Shown here: positions 16,424-24,171 of the stretch, piece by piece | Numbering within the stretch: position 1 is the first letter of the stretch | Layout: the number at the start of each line of letters is the position of its first letter | Source of the DNA: Promethearchaeota archaeon | GTDB lineage: Archaea; Asgardarchaeota; Lokiarchaeia; Sigynarchaeales; SOKP01 | DNA: 28,837 nt | Reading direction: 5' to 3' | Assembly: GCA_004524515.1 (NCBI GenBank) | Contig: SDNV01000019.1 | Coordinates: 1 to 28,837 of the forward strand | The notes under the pieces: model-generated | Seen by the model: the letters and a program-made list of their open reading frames with translations, nothing else | What the model was told of the DNA's origin: nothing | Databases searched by the model: none | Position numbers and translations under genes: made by a program

Positions 16424-16443
16424 TATTTCCACTTGATTAGAAG

Positions 16444-17748
16444 TTAATAACTTCCATATTTTAAGGTGGTTTCTACCCAAACCTTAAGATTCTTGAAAGG
16501 GGTGTCAGGGGCCACTTCGCATCCTTCTGCCATCATATATCCCCCTCCTTCTTTACAGCCCTCGATTAATTCTTTTGTCTTATCTATTATTTGTTGTTTA
16601 GTTCCAAAGCGTAAAAGTTTGGTTTGAATATTTCCCATAATGCAAAAACGGCTGCCAAGCATTTCTTTTGCTTTAAAAATGTCAGAATCCTCCAAATGGA
16701 GAATATACTTTCCATTCTTGGGAAATTCAAGAAAATAATGAAAAAAAGGAGTCCAATCAGTATCCATATGAAAGATGGTTGTAAGACCATTTCTCACATT
16801 TTCTTTCACAATCTCTTTTAAATCCTCTAAAACTAATTCTTCGAAATCTTTAGGTGAGATAAACATTGAACTGACCCGTTCCAAACAAATATAAGACCTT
16901 TTGACCTGAGACAATGAATACATAACATAGTCATTAGCCATAGTAGCATCGAGGAGTAATTCGCAAAATTCTCGGAGTTCTTCCCTGTGTTTTCTTATCG
17001 CTTTAGACCAATTTTTTATACCCATTAAATAACATAATCCTTCTAAGGGTGTAACAATACCTGAGGTAGCATAAATGGGTACCTGCTTTTTATTTTCCCA
17101 ATAATTAATAAATTTTCCAATTTTTAAGAAATCAGCTTGAGTTTCAAGAATCTTTAAATTGCTTACTGGCCTCCAGATCGATCTTAATCCCAATCTTGTA
17201 ATTTTTTCAAGATCCTTGGTTTTTATATATCCTTTTTCTATAAATTGGAGAGTACTTGGAACTTCGTCAGAATAATCCAACTCATTATAGAATCCCGAAG
17301 GGCCTAAAGGCAACATATTATAAAAGGCGTATAGACGACCCATAGGGAGATGAACCATATCAACCTTCCCTCCAAATCTTGCATATGTATTTTTAACAGC
17401 AGTAAATATATTTTCGATGGGACCTAAAACAAATTCTTTGGATGACATATTGTTATTTGCGGCATAAAAATAATCCATTAATGGTGTAATTGGGATTCTA
17501 TCAGGCTCTTTAAGTAAAAGAGCTTTATTAAAACGCTCATAGGCGGTTATTTCCTCATCTGGTTCAGGTTCTTTTAATGGTTTGAGCTTCTTCTTTTTTC
17601 GATATTGGATAATCGCTTTTAATTCTTCTCGATGATTCTGATTTAAATTAATTTTTCTCATTTCATTACTTAATTTCATTTGATGTAAGGTTAACTTACC
17701 GATGTTAATCATTCCAATATTAGAAATGCTTTTTATGAGATTTTTCAC
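16444..17748 (-). CDS. URO-D/corrinoid methyltransferase superfamily protein
   Basis: A protein whose residues 68-434 form a URO-D-type TIM barrel (AYERFNKALLLKEPDRIPITP at the start; FCIMGNIQTKLLRFGT and GGGYMMAEGCEVAPDTPFKNL at the end). In anaerobic archaea this superfamily consists mostly of methyltransferases acting on corrinoid proteins or CoM-type thiols, and true uroporphyrinogen decarboxylases are the minority. The conserved Cys/His zinc set of MtaA is not evident, so the substrate is open. The first canonical start is GTG 17748, but the frame stays open for 92 codons more and reads as a charged coiled coil (see 17749-18039). Residues 1-67 are also basic and helical. Monocistronic, convergent with trxB. 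Confidence 0.7.
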   Translation of the reverse strand: MKNLIKSISNIGMINIGKLTLHQMKLSNEMRKINLNQNHREELKAIIQYRKKKKLKPLKEPEPDEEITAYERFNKALLLKEPDRIPITPLMDYFYAANNNMSSKEFVLGPIENIFTAVKNTYARFGGKVDMVHLPMGRLYAFYNMLPLGPSGFYNELDYSDEVPSTLQFIEKGYIKTKDLEKITRLGLRSIWRPVSNLKILETQADFLKIGKFINYWENKKQVPIYATSGIVTPLEGLCYLMGIKNWSKAIRKHREELREFCELLLDATMANDYVMYSLSQVKRSYICLERVSSMFISPKDFEELVLEDLKEIVKENVRNGLTTIFHMDTDWTPFFHYFLEFPKNGKYILHLEDSDIFKAKEMLGSRFCIMGNIQTKLLRFGTKQQIIDKTKELIEGCKEGGGYMMAEGCEVAPDTPFKNLKVWVETTLKYGSY

Positions 17749-18039
17749 AATAAACGAGCTATAACTGCCCTTAAAAAAAATCTTAATGTTATTTAAAGCA
17801 TGTCTTTCGCCTCTTAGTTCGTTAAACCAATGTTTTTCAACTTCTCCATATAATAATTGTTCTAATTTATCAATTCTATAACGAAGTCCTTTTTTACCAT
17901 ATAATAGAATTTCATACTCTTCGATTTCCTCTTGAAGTAATTCTTTTAAGTCTAGAGTTTTCTTTTTCAGCTTATTTCTGTAGTATTCAATTTTATTGTA
18001 AATTTTTTTTTTCTTAAAACAACATCACCACCGTTTCAT
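17749..18039 (-). other. Coding-like N-terminal extension of the URO-D gene, with in-frame TGA
   Basis: Upstream of GTG 17748 the same frame is open and reads like protein: a Lys/Glu-rich helix with segments such as LDLKELLQEEIEEYEILLYG and YRIDKLEQLLYGEVEKHWF. No ATG, GTG or TTG occurs in it. The frame meets TGA at 18025-18027, and four codons before that stands ATG 18037-18039 (reading M K R W stop C C F). A TATA-like GATTTAAG at 18065-18072 would place transcription start at or close to this ATG. Explanations are a rare ATT start (18001-18003 or 17989-17991), a nonsense mutation, a base error, or recoding of the TGA. Confidence 0.5.
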
Positions 18040-18064
18040 TCTTACTATTTAATGGATTATCTTT

Positions 18065-18072
18065 CTTAAATC
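18065..18072 (-). promoter_or_regulatory. TATA-like box upstream of the URO-D frame
   Basis: GATTTAAG on the minus strand, about 29 bases before ATG 18039, the spacing expected for a leaderless archaeal transcript starting at that ATG and not at GTG 17748. Confidence 0.35.
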
Positions 18073-18144
18073 TGTATTCTTAAAAAAAAAAGTTACTTGT
18101 TATATTTTTGTTTAATTTATATTATATTTTTTCTTAATATTTAT

Positions 18145-18855
18145 ATGGTGAAAATAAATGATGTTGAATCAATCAAGCTAAGTTTTAGTAACTGCTATTT
18201 TTTAAAATGTAAAGAAGGGTATCTTTTAATAGACACCAGTTACCCGAAAGATTATGATAAATTTGAGAAAAAAATTGGAAAGATTGGGATTAACCTTTCT
18301 GACATAAAATATCTATTTTTAACCCATCATCATGATGATCATGCAGGATTCGCTACAAAATTGGTGCAAAATACAGGAGCCAAAATTATTACCCATAAAA
18401 ATGCGATCCCATACCTAAAAGCTGGGAAATCGGAAGAAAATTCTCAACCAATAAATCGTAGAATCAAATTTATATTTAAAATTATGAATAAATTCCATGA
18501 ATTTATTTATCCTCCAGTGTCTATAACGGAAAATGATATTGTTATATCAGGTGATAATCACGAACTTTTAAAAAATTTAGGGATTGAGGGGTCAATACTA
18601 TATACCCCCGGACATACCGATGATCATTTAACTATTATTTTGGAAAATGGAAATGCTTTTATAGGGGATATCGCAATGAATTTCCTTAAGTTCGCAGGAA
18701 TTAAACGGAGACCGATATATGTCCAAGATTTAAATTTGGTTTTTGATAGTTGGCAAAAAATTATCGATCATGGAGCTAAAATGATTTATCCAGCGCACGG
18801 TAAGCCTTTTAAGGTTAAAGACTTGATAAGATATAAGAAAAAATTTATAAAATAG
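18145..18855 (+). CDS. Metallo-beta-lactamase-fold hydrolase
   Basis: A 236-residue MBL-fold metalloenzyme with the full metal-binding set: THHHDDHAG (HxHxDH), PGHTDDH, the Asp of FIGDIAMN and the final PAHGKP. The pattern is that of the glyoxalase II/lactonase/thioesterase branch; the exact substrate cannot be told. ATG 18145 is preferred. The longer frame from 18097 adds 16 hydrophobic residues encoded by what looks like promoter/leader DNA, and would mimic a signal sequence that the family normally lacks. It is divergent from the URO-D gene and convergent with the SET gene. Confidence 0.85.
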   Translation: MVKINDVESIKLSFSNCYFLKCKEGYLLIDTSYPKDYDKFEKKIGKIGINLSDIKYLFLTHHHDDHAGFATKLVQNTGAKIITHKNAIPYLKAGKSEENSQPINRRIKFIFKIMNKFHEFIYPPVSITENDIVISGDNHELLKNLGIEGSILYTPGHTDDHLTIILENGNAFIGDIAMNFLKFAGIKRRPIYVQDLNLVFDSWQKIIDHGAKMIYPAHGKPFKVKDLIRYKKKFIK

Positions 18856-18883
18856 GATTTAAAATTTAATGCAAATGGTTTAC

Positions 18884-19393
18884 TTATTTATTCTGTAATA
18901 CTGGATTAATTATTATCATTGGATTTTCAACAGAATAAGCTTTTTTACGAATTTCATAAACCCCTGGATACCAAGGATTACCATCTGTCATTATATATTT
19001 ATCAATAATCTTTTGGCAGTTTTTTGCTCCACAACAACATTTAAACGACCAACGAGGATCCCAAAATCCTGGATCCTCACCTTCATTTACAATATTGTAG
19101 CAAATGGTTAATTCTTCTCCTTCTTTTACAGGCCGTAGTGTAACTAATCTTAACTCATTATCAATTTTGCAATTTGGATCACATGAATGGTTAACATATC
19201 GAGCATCTGTTTGTATAATCATCCATTCATTACTTCCTATTAAGATCGCATAACATATCTCATCTTCGGATATCATATTCCAAGAAGATATGGATCCCTC
19301 TAGTTTTTGAATAATAACATCTTTAGATAAAAAAGAAGTAGCTACTAAACATTTTCCATAAGAGCAAATATCCACTTTAGAAGGATATTTCAT
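18884..19393 (-). CDS. SET-domain protein with post-SET cysteine cluster
   Basis: A 169-residue SET protein, the fold of eukaryotic protein lysine methyltransferases that use S-adenosylmethionine. Visible are the cofactor/pseudoknot motif RYVNHSCDPNC (66-75) and GEELTICYN (92-100) with the catalytic-type Tyr99. A post-SET-like FKCCCGAKNCQKI (118-129) follows, whose C119, C121 and C126 with C71 could bind the usual zinc. The N-terminal half is short and has no pre-SET, DNA-binding or reader domain. Few archaea carry SET proteins; candidate substrates would be chromatin or ribosomal proteins. Activity is not proven by sequence. A CTAAC-CGCC-GTTAG inverted repeat sits just upstream. Confidence 0.85.
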   Translation of the reverse strand: MKYPSKVDICSYGKCLVATSFLSKDVIIQKLEGSISSWNMISEDEICYAILIGSNEWMIIQTDARYVNHSCDPNCKIDNELRLVTLRPVKEGEELTICYNIVNEGEDPGFWDPRWSFKCCCGAKNCQKIIDKYIMTDGNPWYPGVYEIRKKAYSVENPMIIINPVLQNK

Positions 19394-19402
19394 ATTTTCT
19401 CA

Positions 19403-19416
19403 CTAACCGCCGTTAG
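19403..19416. repeat. Short GC-rich inverted repeat before the SET gene
   Basis: CTAAC, four bases, GTTAG: a perfect 5-bp inverted repeat, GC-rich in an AT-rich spacer and ten bases upstream of the SET start codon. It could be an operator or a hairpin near the ribosome site. Confidence 0.3.
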
Positions 19417-19609
19417 GCAAGATATTGAAAAGTTTTTATTGCTTTTAAATTTAATGTAGGTTTAAATTTATAGCATTAAGTTCTGAAACTTTTTATATGA
19501 AAAATGTTAAAGAATTTAAAGTTTAAAAAATTTAAAAAGATCTAACTCATATTTAACCTGGTTCAATATCTGATCATATAGAAATATCTTTGAAAATTAC
19601 GTCTGTATT

Positions 19610-20983
19610 ATGAATCTCTCGTCTTTCATAATATTAATTGGGTTTTTTGGGGTAATATCTCTAATATTATTAAGTTTTAAGTATAAAAATAACCTTAATT
19701 CCAAAAAAAATCGATTTTATTTAGAATTTTGGTTTGCCCCGATAATAGGGATACTCTTTTTAATCTTTACCTTAACTATCAATCAAGCAATCATTATCAA
19801 AGGAATTTTTGGTTCCGAATATATACAACCTTTCGCAATTTTAATTCTTTTTATGTCCTTAGCTTATATATGTATTTCTTTAGATTTAACCGGGTTTTTT
19901 GAGTATTTAGCCTTATATGTTTTGAAAGCAGCAAAAAATTCAGGAAAAAGACTTTTTCTCTACTTTTTCTGCTTTAGTAGTGTATTAACCCTTTTTACCT
20001 CTAATGATATCGTTATCTTGACTATAACCCCTATTATTATCTATTTCGCGAAATATGCAAAAATAAATCCAATCCCCTTTTTAATTGCTCAATTTTTTGC
20101 TGCAAACATTTGGAGTTTTGCATTATATATCGGCAATCCCACGAATATTATCGTTGCGGAGGCATATGATTTTACTTTTCTGAGTTACTCTTCTTGGACA
20201 ATATTGCCTACCATTACAGCGGGTGCAGTATGTTTTGTATTATTATGGATTGTTTTTAGAAAACAAATACCTGCCACCTATGAAACTCCGATAATTATTC
20301 CTAAAACGGCTTTAAAAGATAAAAACGGGGCGATTTTTGGAACAGGAATCCTTGTGGTTTGTCTTTTATTGCTTTCTTTAGCTCCCTTTTTTTATTTGCA
20401 ATTATGGCAAATTGCTTTTTCTTTTGCATTAATAATGCTAGTTAAGAATATGATATATAGTATTTATTCTAAATATAAAGGCTCTAATCTGCAGATACTT
20501 CAGAAATCTCTAAGTAGAATGCCCTGGAAAATTGTACCTTTCATAATTGGCATGTTTATTATGGTAGAAGCGTTAGTAGCATCTGGTTGGATAGATATTT
20601 TTGCCCTCTCCTTTTCTAATTTAAGTGATAATCTATTTATTTCTATTTTTTTTATGGCATTTTTATCTGCTTTAGCCTGTAATTTAATGAATAATCAACC
20701 AATGACTATTCTATTTACCCAAATCCTTCTTAGTAGTTCTTACCAAACTTCAGATCAGGTAAAATTAGGGATCATTTTTGCCTTGATAATGGGTAGCAAT
20801 TTTGGAGCTAATTTTACGTTAGTGGGATCACTTGCCGGTTTAATGTGGTACAAAATCTTATCGGATAATGATGTAAAAATTAGCTTTAAAGAATTTGCCA
20901 AAATCGGATTTTTAATAATGCCAATAGTAATCACATTATCTTGTATAGTCCTGTATTTAGAACTTCTGTTCTGGTACGTCTAA
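19610..20983 (+). CDS. ArsB/NhaD-type ion permease
   Basis: A 457-residue membrane protein with about eleven or twelve hydrophobic helices, of the ion transporter superfamily that includes ArsB, NhaD and CitM-type carriers. Characteristic stretches are LTLFTSNDIVILTITPII in the first half, with the conserved Asn-Asp in a discontinuous helix, IGNPTNIIVAEAY, and the repeat-related NLMNNQPMTILFTQILL and GSNFGANFTLVGSLAG in the second half. These inverted-repeat motifs form the ion site. Arsenite, sodium or a small anion are all possible; no arsenic genes are nearby except an ArsR-type regulator 6 kb away, so substrate is left open. Starts at ATG 19610 with an AT-rich promoter region upstream. 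Confidence 0.85.
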   Translation: MNLSSFIILIGFFGVISLILLSFKYKNNLNSKKNRFYLEFWFAPIIGILFLIFTLTINQAIIIKGIFGSEYIQPFAILILFMSLAYICISLDLTGFFEYLALYVLKAAKNSGKRLFLYFFCFSSVLTLFTSNDIVILTITPIIIYFAKYAKINPIPFLIAQFFAANIWSFALYIGNPTNIIVAEAYDFTFLSYSSWTILPTITAGAVCFVLLWIVFRKQIPATYETPIIIPKTALKDKNGAIFGTGILVVCLLLLSLAPFFYLQLWQIAFSFALIMLVKNMIYSIYSKYKGSNLQILQKSLSRMPWKIVPFIIGMFIMVEALVASGWIDIFALSFSNLSDNLFISIFFMAFLSALACNLMNNQPMTILFTQILLSSSYQTSDQVKLGIIFALIMGSNFGANFTLVGSLAGLMWYKILSDNDVKISFKEFAKIGFLIMPIVITLSCIVLYLELLFWYV

Positions 20984-21030
20984 TTTAAAAAATTAAGAAT
21001 AAAAAGAAATTTTAGAATTTTAAAAATAAA

Positions 21031-21345
21031 TTACCGAATTTGGACGTCAATACTCTTGAATTCAGGTTGTTTTAACGGAACATCTATTTTAAGTAGCCCA
21101 TTTTTATATTGGGCATTAGCTTTTGTAGGATCAATTTCATAGCATACCGTATAGGATCCGATATAAACAGTATCTTCAGTTTCCCCCTTAATAAAAAACG
21201 AATCTTCGTGCATTTTTAACTTTATGGTATCTTTTTCTACCCCTGGTAGAGTAATTTCAATGTGATAATTTTCGTATTCATCATCTGGCCACATACAAAT
21301 ATCTGGAGACAGATATAATTTCTCTATTTGTTTTTGTTCTGTCAT
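21031..21345 (-). CDS. Small heat-shock protein, Hsp20/alpha-crystallin
   Basis: A 104-residue protein that is nearly all alpha-crystallin domain: ENYHIEITLPGVEKDTIKLKM at the start, then FFIKGETED, then YKNGLLKIDVPL, the consensus A-x-x-x-NGxLxIxxP motif of the family. The usual C-terminal I-x-I tail is replaced by SIDVQIR, where IDV/VQI could serve. Such proteins bind unfolding proteins without ATP. It is shorter than most sHSPs because the N-terminal arm is only about 20 residues. Divergent from the ferritin-like gene. Confidence 0.88.
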   Translation of the reverse strand: MTEQKQIEKLYLSPDICMWPDDEYENYHIEITLPGVEKDTIKLKMHEDSFFIKGETEDTVYIGSYTVCYEIDPTKANAQYKNGLLKIDVPLKQPEFKSIDVQIR

Positions 21346-21645
21346 AAATTCACATCTCTACTAAATAATTATAGATTGTAATATCTCTATTAATAAAATT
21401 ATAAATTTAGGGATTTAAATCTACGTTCTAAGAAATATAAAAAATCGTGGCTTTTGGGAGTCAGAATTAAGAAAAAAAACGGTTCAATTTTTAAAATATA
21501 AAATTCCTTAATCGAAATATCTTTAGATTATTAAGTTAAATTTTTTATATGAACTGATATTGCCTTTACATGAATCTATACAAATAGAGAGTATAGAAAG
21601 ATTTCCTAAAAATAAATTAAAAATTATAATATAGGAGGTAATTTA
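21346..21645. promoter_or_regulatory. Divergent region between hsp20 and the ferritin-like gene
   Basis: Three hundred AT-rich bases holding both promoters. A strong ribosome site GGAGGT at 21634-21639 sets the start of the ferritin-like gene. No RNA gene or repeat was recognised. Confidence 0.5.
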
Positions 21646-21933
21646 ATGACATTAGCAAAAATACCTATTATACTTGAAAAAGTTGCAAAAGAGGATTTAG
21701 ATAAGCAAATCCTTAGAACCGCGATGTTAGCAGAATTAGATGCCATAAATCTTTATGAGCAAATGGCTAATTTAACGGATAATAAAAATTTAAAAGCAGT
21801 ACTAATGGATGTTGCAAAAGAAGAAAAAGAGCATGTTGGGGAATTCCAGTATCTTTTATTAAAGTATGATAAACAACAAGAAAAAGAATTGCAAGAAGGA
21901 ATGGAAGAGGTCAAAGAACTTTTAGGAGAATAA
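21646..21933 (+). CDS. Ferritin-like protein related to encapsulin cargo domain
   Basis: A 95-residue, largely helical protein with a carboxylate/His iron site: MLAELDAINLYEQMA on the first helix and AKEEKEHVGEFQYLLL (ExxH) on the second. This half-size ferritin-like unit dimerises to make a full four-helix diiron site in the encapsulated ferritin family. The same stretch is found, fused to the shell protein, at the N-terminus of the Pyrococcus furiosus encapsulin (AELDAINLYEQMA, EEKAHVGEF). Here it is free-standing and no encapsulin shell gene is in the window; the short C-terminus (EEVKELLGE) could serve as a targeting tail. Start is fixed by GGAGGT seven bases upstream. Iron oxidation/storage is the likely role. 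Confidence 0.8.
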   Translation: MTLAKIPIILEKVAKEDLDKQILRTAMLAELDAINLYEQMANLTDNKNLKAVLMDVAKEEKEHVGEFQYLLLKYDKQQEKELQEGMEEVKELLGE

Positions 21934-21952
21934 ATATTCTCCATTTTTTTTT
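21925..21952 (+). terminator. Hairpin plus T-run after the ferritin-like gene
   Basis: GGAGAATA-AA-TATTCTCC is a perfect 8-bp inverted repeat (21925-21942) that overlaps the stop codon and is followed by nine Ts (21944-21952). It has the form of a bacterial intrinsic terminator; in archaea the T-run alone may be enough. Confidence 0.6.
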
Positions 21953-22104
21953 ATTTTATTTCCTCTAAAATTTTAAAGTTATAATTATTACTACAAATTA
22001 AGCTTAAATCTAATCACTTTCGTAAGAAAATTTTAATATCTCATAATTAAAAATTTTAAATTCTTAAAATTCCATCTTTCTATAATAAAGAGGATTTCTA
22101 TTAT

Positions 22105-22953
22105 ATGAAAATAGATAAATTCATCAATTGCTTAAACTGTGGAAAACGATTAAGTCCTAAAGAACAGACTGAAGGACCTTCATGCGCTGAATGTGTCTTA
22201 GGCATAAAGTTCGAAATAACAGACTTAGATCATAAAAATATCGACGAAGAATTAGCCAAAATTTTAGATTTCTTTGTATCAGACGTAAGTGCAGCTTTTA
22301 ATAAAGATCCTGCGGCAAAATCATTGCTTGAAGTTTTAACAGGGTATCCGGGCATTAAAGCAGTTTTATTATATCGGGTTGCTCACTTTTTTTGGAAATT
22401 GGGTATGCCATTTGTCCCTAGATATATTTCAGATATTGCCCGAGAAATTACTGCTATTGAAATTCATCCTGGTGCCGAAATCGGGAGTGAATTCTTTATC
22501 GACCATGGCGCGGGAGTAGTAATTGGAGAAACAGCGGTAATTGGAGATAACGTTACTCTTTATGCGGGAGTAGTTTTAGGAGGTACCACCAATGATCCCG
22601 TTAAGAGACATCCCACCTTAGGAAGTAATATTGTGGTCGGTACGGGTGCGAAAATTCTGGGACCCATTAAGATCGGGGATAACGTTAAAATCGGAGCAAA
22701 TTCCGTTGTTGTAAATAATGTTCCTCCAAATTCAGTTGTGGTGGGTGTTCCAGGGAGGATTGTGTCAAAGAAAGGAGAAAAAATCGACAAAATAGATTTA
22801 AGACATGGCGATTTACCCGATCCTTTATCAATAACCATTCAAAAACTGGAACAAAGGATTCGAGAATTAGAGGATAGAGTTTTAGATCATCATAGAGATC
22901 AAGAAAAAGATGAGATCGAAATTTACTATGGTGAATATGGTGGAGGAATTTAG
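22105..22953 (+). CDS. cysE: Serine O-acetyltransferase with N-terminal zinc-ribbon-like extension
   Basis: Acetylates serine with acetyl-CoA to O-acetylserine, the first step of cysteine synthesis. The left-handed beta-helix core is clear: [26 protein letters not shown] with the catalytic Asp-His of [19 protein letters not shown], and the hexapeptide repeats to VGVPGRIV. Two additions stand out. Residues 9-30 have C9-x2-C12 and C27-x2-C30, a rubredoxin-knuckle pair likely to bind zinc, and the last 45 residues form a charged coiled coil ending EYGGGI. A C-terminal Ile is typical of CysE tails that insert into the CysK active site. It precedes cysK by 42 bases on the same strand. Confidence 0.92.
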   Translation: MKIDKFINCLNCGKRLSPKEQTEGPSCAECVLGIKFEITDLDHKNIDEELAKILDFFVSDVSAAFNKDPAAKSLLEVLTGYPGIKAVLLYRVAHFFWKLGMPFVPRYISDIAREITAIEIHPGAEIGSEFFIDHGAGVVIGETAVIGDNVTLYAGVVLGGTTNDPVKRHPTLGSNIVVGTGAKILGPIKIGDNVKIGANSVVVNNVPPNSVVVGVPGRIVSKKGEKIDKIDLRHGDLPDPLSITIQKLEQRIRELEDRVLDHHRDQEKDEIEIYYGEYGGGI

Positions 22954-22995
22954 CAAATCCTTAAAAAATGAATTAAATAACTAAAGGTGTAAAAG

Positions 22996-23928
22996 TTGGG
23001 AGCATATAATAATATTATTGAGACTATAGGAAAAACCCCTCTTGTGAAAATAAACCGATTAGCTGAAGGGATTAAACCAAATCTGTATGCGAAATGTGAA
23101 TATTTTAATCCCGGTGGAAGTGTAAAAGATAGAATCGGGATGGCTATGATCGAAAAAGCTGAAGAGGAGGGGATAATAAGTAAAGAAACTACGATAATCG
23201 AGCCCACCTCCGGAAATACCGGGATCGGCTTGGCCCTTGTATGTGCCTCAAAAGGGTATAAATTAATTCTTACAATGCCCGAAAGCGTGTCAATTGAAAG
23301 GAGGCAGGTGTTAAAAGCGTTTGGAGCTAAAGTAATCTTAACCCCGGCAAAAGGAGGAATGAAAACTGCGATTGCTAAAGCTGAAGAATTGGCAAAAGAA
23401 GAGGGAAATGTATTTATTCCACAGCAATTTAAAAATTTAGCGAATCCAGATATTCACCGCAGAACTACTGCTAAAGAAATATTCAATGATTTAGCGGGAC
23501 AAGTAGATGCATTTGTGGCAGGAGTTGGAACAGGGGGTACTATTACAGGAGTGGGCGAGATTCTCAAAGATAGAGTAGGGGCTAGACTTAAAGTATATGC
23601 TGTTGAACCTAAAGACTCTCCGGTCTTATCTGGTGGCGATCCTGGCCCTCACCAAATTCAAGGGATTGGTGCCGGTTTTATCCCTGAAGTATTAAATACC
23701 GAAATTTATGACAAGGTAATTCAAGTCGAATATGAAGATGCCATTGCCACTGCTCGAAAACTTGCCAGATTTGAAGGTATATTTGCAGGAATTAGTTCTG
23801 GGGCAATCGCATGGGCTGCTATTTATGAGATTTCTAAAGAATTTGGAGAAGGAGAAAATATCGTTTTTATTGTGTGCGATTGGGGTGAAAGATATTTAAG
23901 CACATCTCTTTGGAGCGAAGTTGATTAA
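22996..23928 (+). CDS. cysK: Cysteine synthase (O-acetylserine sulfhydrylase)
   Basis: Makes cysteine from O-acetylserine and sulfide with pyridoxal phosphate. Visible are the PLP lysine K44 in GGSVKDRIG, the substrate loop EPTSGNTGIGLA, the phosphate-binding GTGGTITG and the C-terminal ISSGAIAWAA. The 310-residue length is normal for CysK/CysM. The start is TTG 22996 with AGGTG about six bases upstream and no other candidate near. It is the second gene of cysE-cysK and is followed by tRNA-Cys and cysS on the same strand. Cystathionine beta-synthase-like activity is not expected, as no extra domain is present. Confidence 0.94.
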   Translation: MGAYNNIIETIGKTPLVKINRLAEGIKPNLYAKCEYFNPGGSVKDRIGMAMIEKAEEEGIISKETTIIEPTSGNTGIGLALVCASKGYKLILTMPESVSIERRQVLKAFGAKVILTPAKGGMKTAIAKAEELAKEEGNVFIPQQFKNLANPDIHRRTTAKEIFNDLAGQVDAFVAGVGTGGTITGVGEILKDRVGARLKVYAVEPKDSPVLSGGDPGPHQIQGIGAGFIPEVLNTEIYDKVIQVEYEDAIATARKLARFEGIFAGISSGAIAWAAIYEISKEFGEGENIVFIVCDWGERYLSTSLWSEVD

Positions 23929-24014
23929 TTTAAAAATTATAACATTTTTTTTACAGAATAGAAAAGATAAAAAACGAGGAGAAATAGATATTTAAATGAT
24001 TAAAAACAAATTAA

Positions 24015-24022
24015 TTATAAAA
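24015..24022 (+). promoter_or_regulatory. TATA-like box of the tRNA-Cys gene
   Basis: TTATAAAA, centred about 30 bases before the mature tRNA 5' end, the position expected for an archaeal promoter giving a very short leader. Confidence 0.5.
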
Positions 24023-24036
24023 AAATTGTTAAATAT

Positions 24037-24055
24037 GCCAGCGAATTTGCCAGCG
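24037..24055 (+). repeat. Direct repeat of the tRNA 5' acceptor strand
   Basis: GCCAGCG occurs at 24037-24043 and again at 24049-24055, separated by AATTT. The second copy is the tRNA acceptor strand; the first lies just outside the mature tRNA and is also complementary to the 3' acceptor strand at 24178-24184. Confidence 0.8.
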
Positions 24056-24057
24056 TA

Positions 24058-24090
24058 TCTATTTAATAGCATTTACGCTTATAGCGCAAT
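24058..24090 (+). other. tRNA-Cys intron 1 (acceptor/D-arm junction)
   Basis: A 33-nt insertion between positions 9 and 10. GCG (24053-24055) can pair with CGC (24085-24087), and inside it CTAT (24059-24062) with ATAG (24081-24084), leaving a 3-nt 5' bulge T-A|T. The outer helix is not formed, so this is a relaxed motif. The junction could shift by one or two bases because the two ends share sequence. Confidence 0.7.
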
Positions 24091-24140
24091 TCCGAGTAGT
24101 TAAGGAGGCGGCCTGCAGAGCCGTTATTCGAGGGTGCAAA

Positions 24141-24171
24141 ATTTTTATCGGTAAACCTGGTTAAATGCAAT
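24141..24171 (+). other. tRNA-Cys intron 2 (inside the T-loop)
   Basis: A 31-nt insertion between positions 59 and 60. It forms a textbook bulge-helix-bulge: outer helix GAGGG/CCCTC (the T stem), 4-bp central helix TGCA (24135-24138) with TGCA (24166-24169), 3-nt bulges AA|A and AT|T, then an inner TTT/AAA start. Cutting after the second base of each bulge gives exactly a 7-nt T-loop. Confidence 0.8.

Noticed and set aside
18025..18027. Claiming the in-frame TGA as selenocysteine
   Set aside because: The gap after the gene is only about 20 bases before the convergent trxB and no SECIS-like hairpin was recognised; kept only as one possibility.
18097..18144. Hydrophobic N-terminal extension of the MBL-fold protein as a signal peptide
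   Set aside because: The codons lie in promoter-like T-rich DNA, and ATG 18145 gives the normal family start.
24037..24055. CRISPR-type repeat
   Set aside because: Only two 7-base copies five bases apart; no array anywhere in the window.
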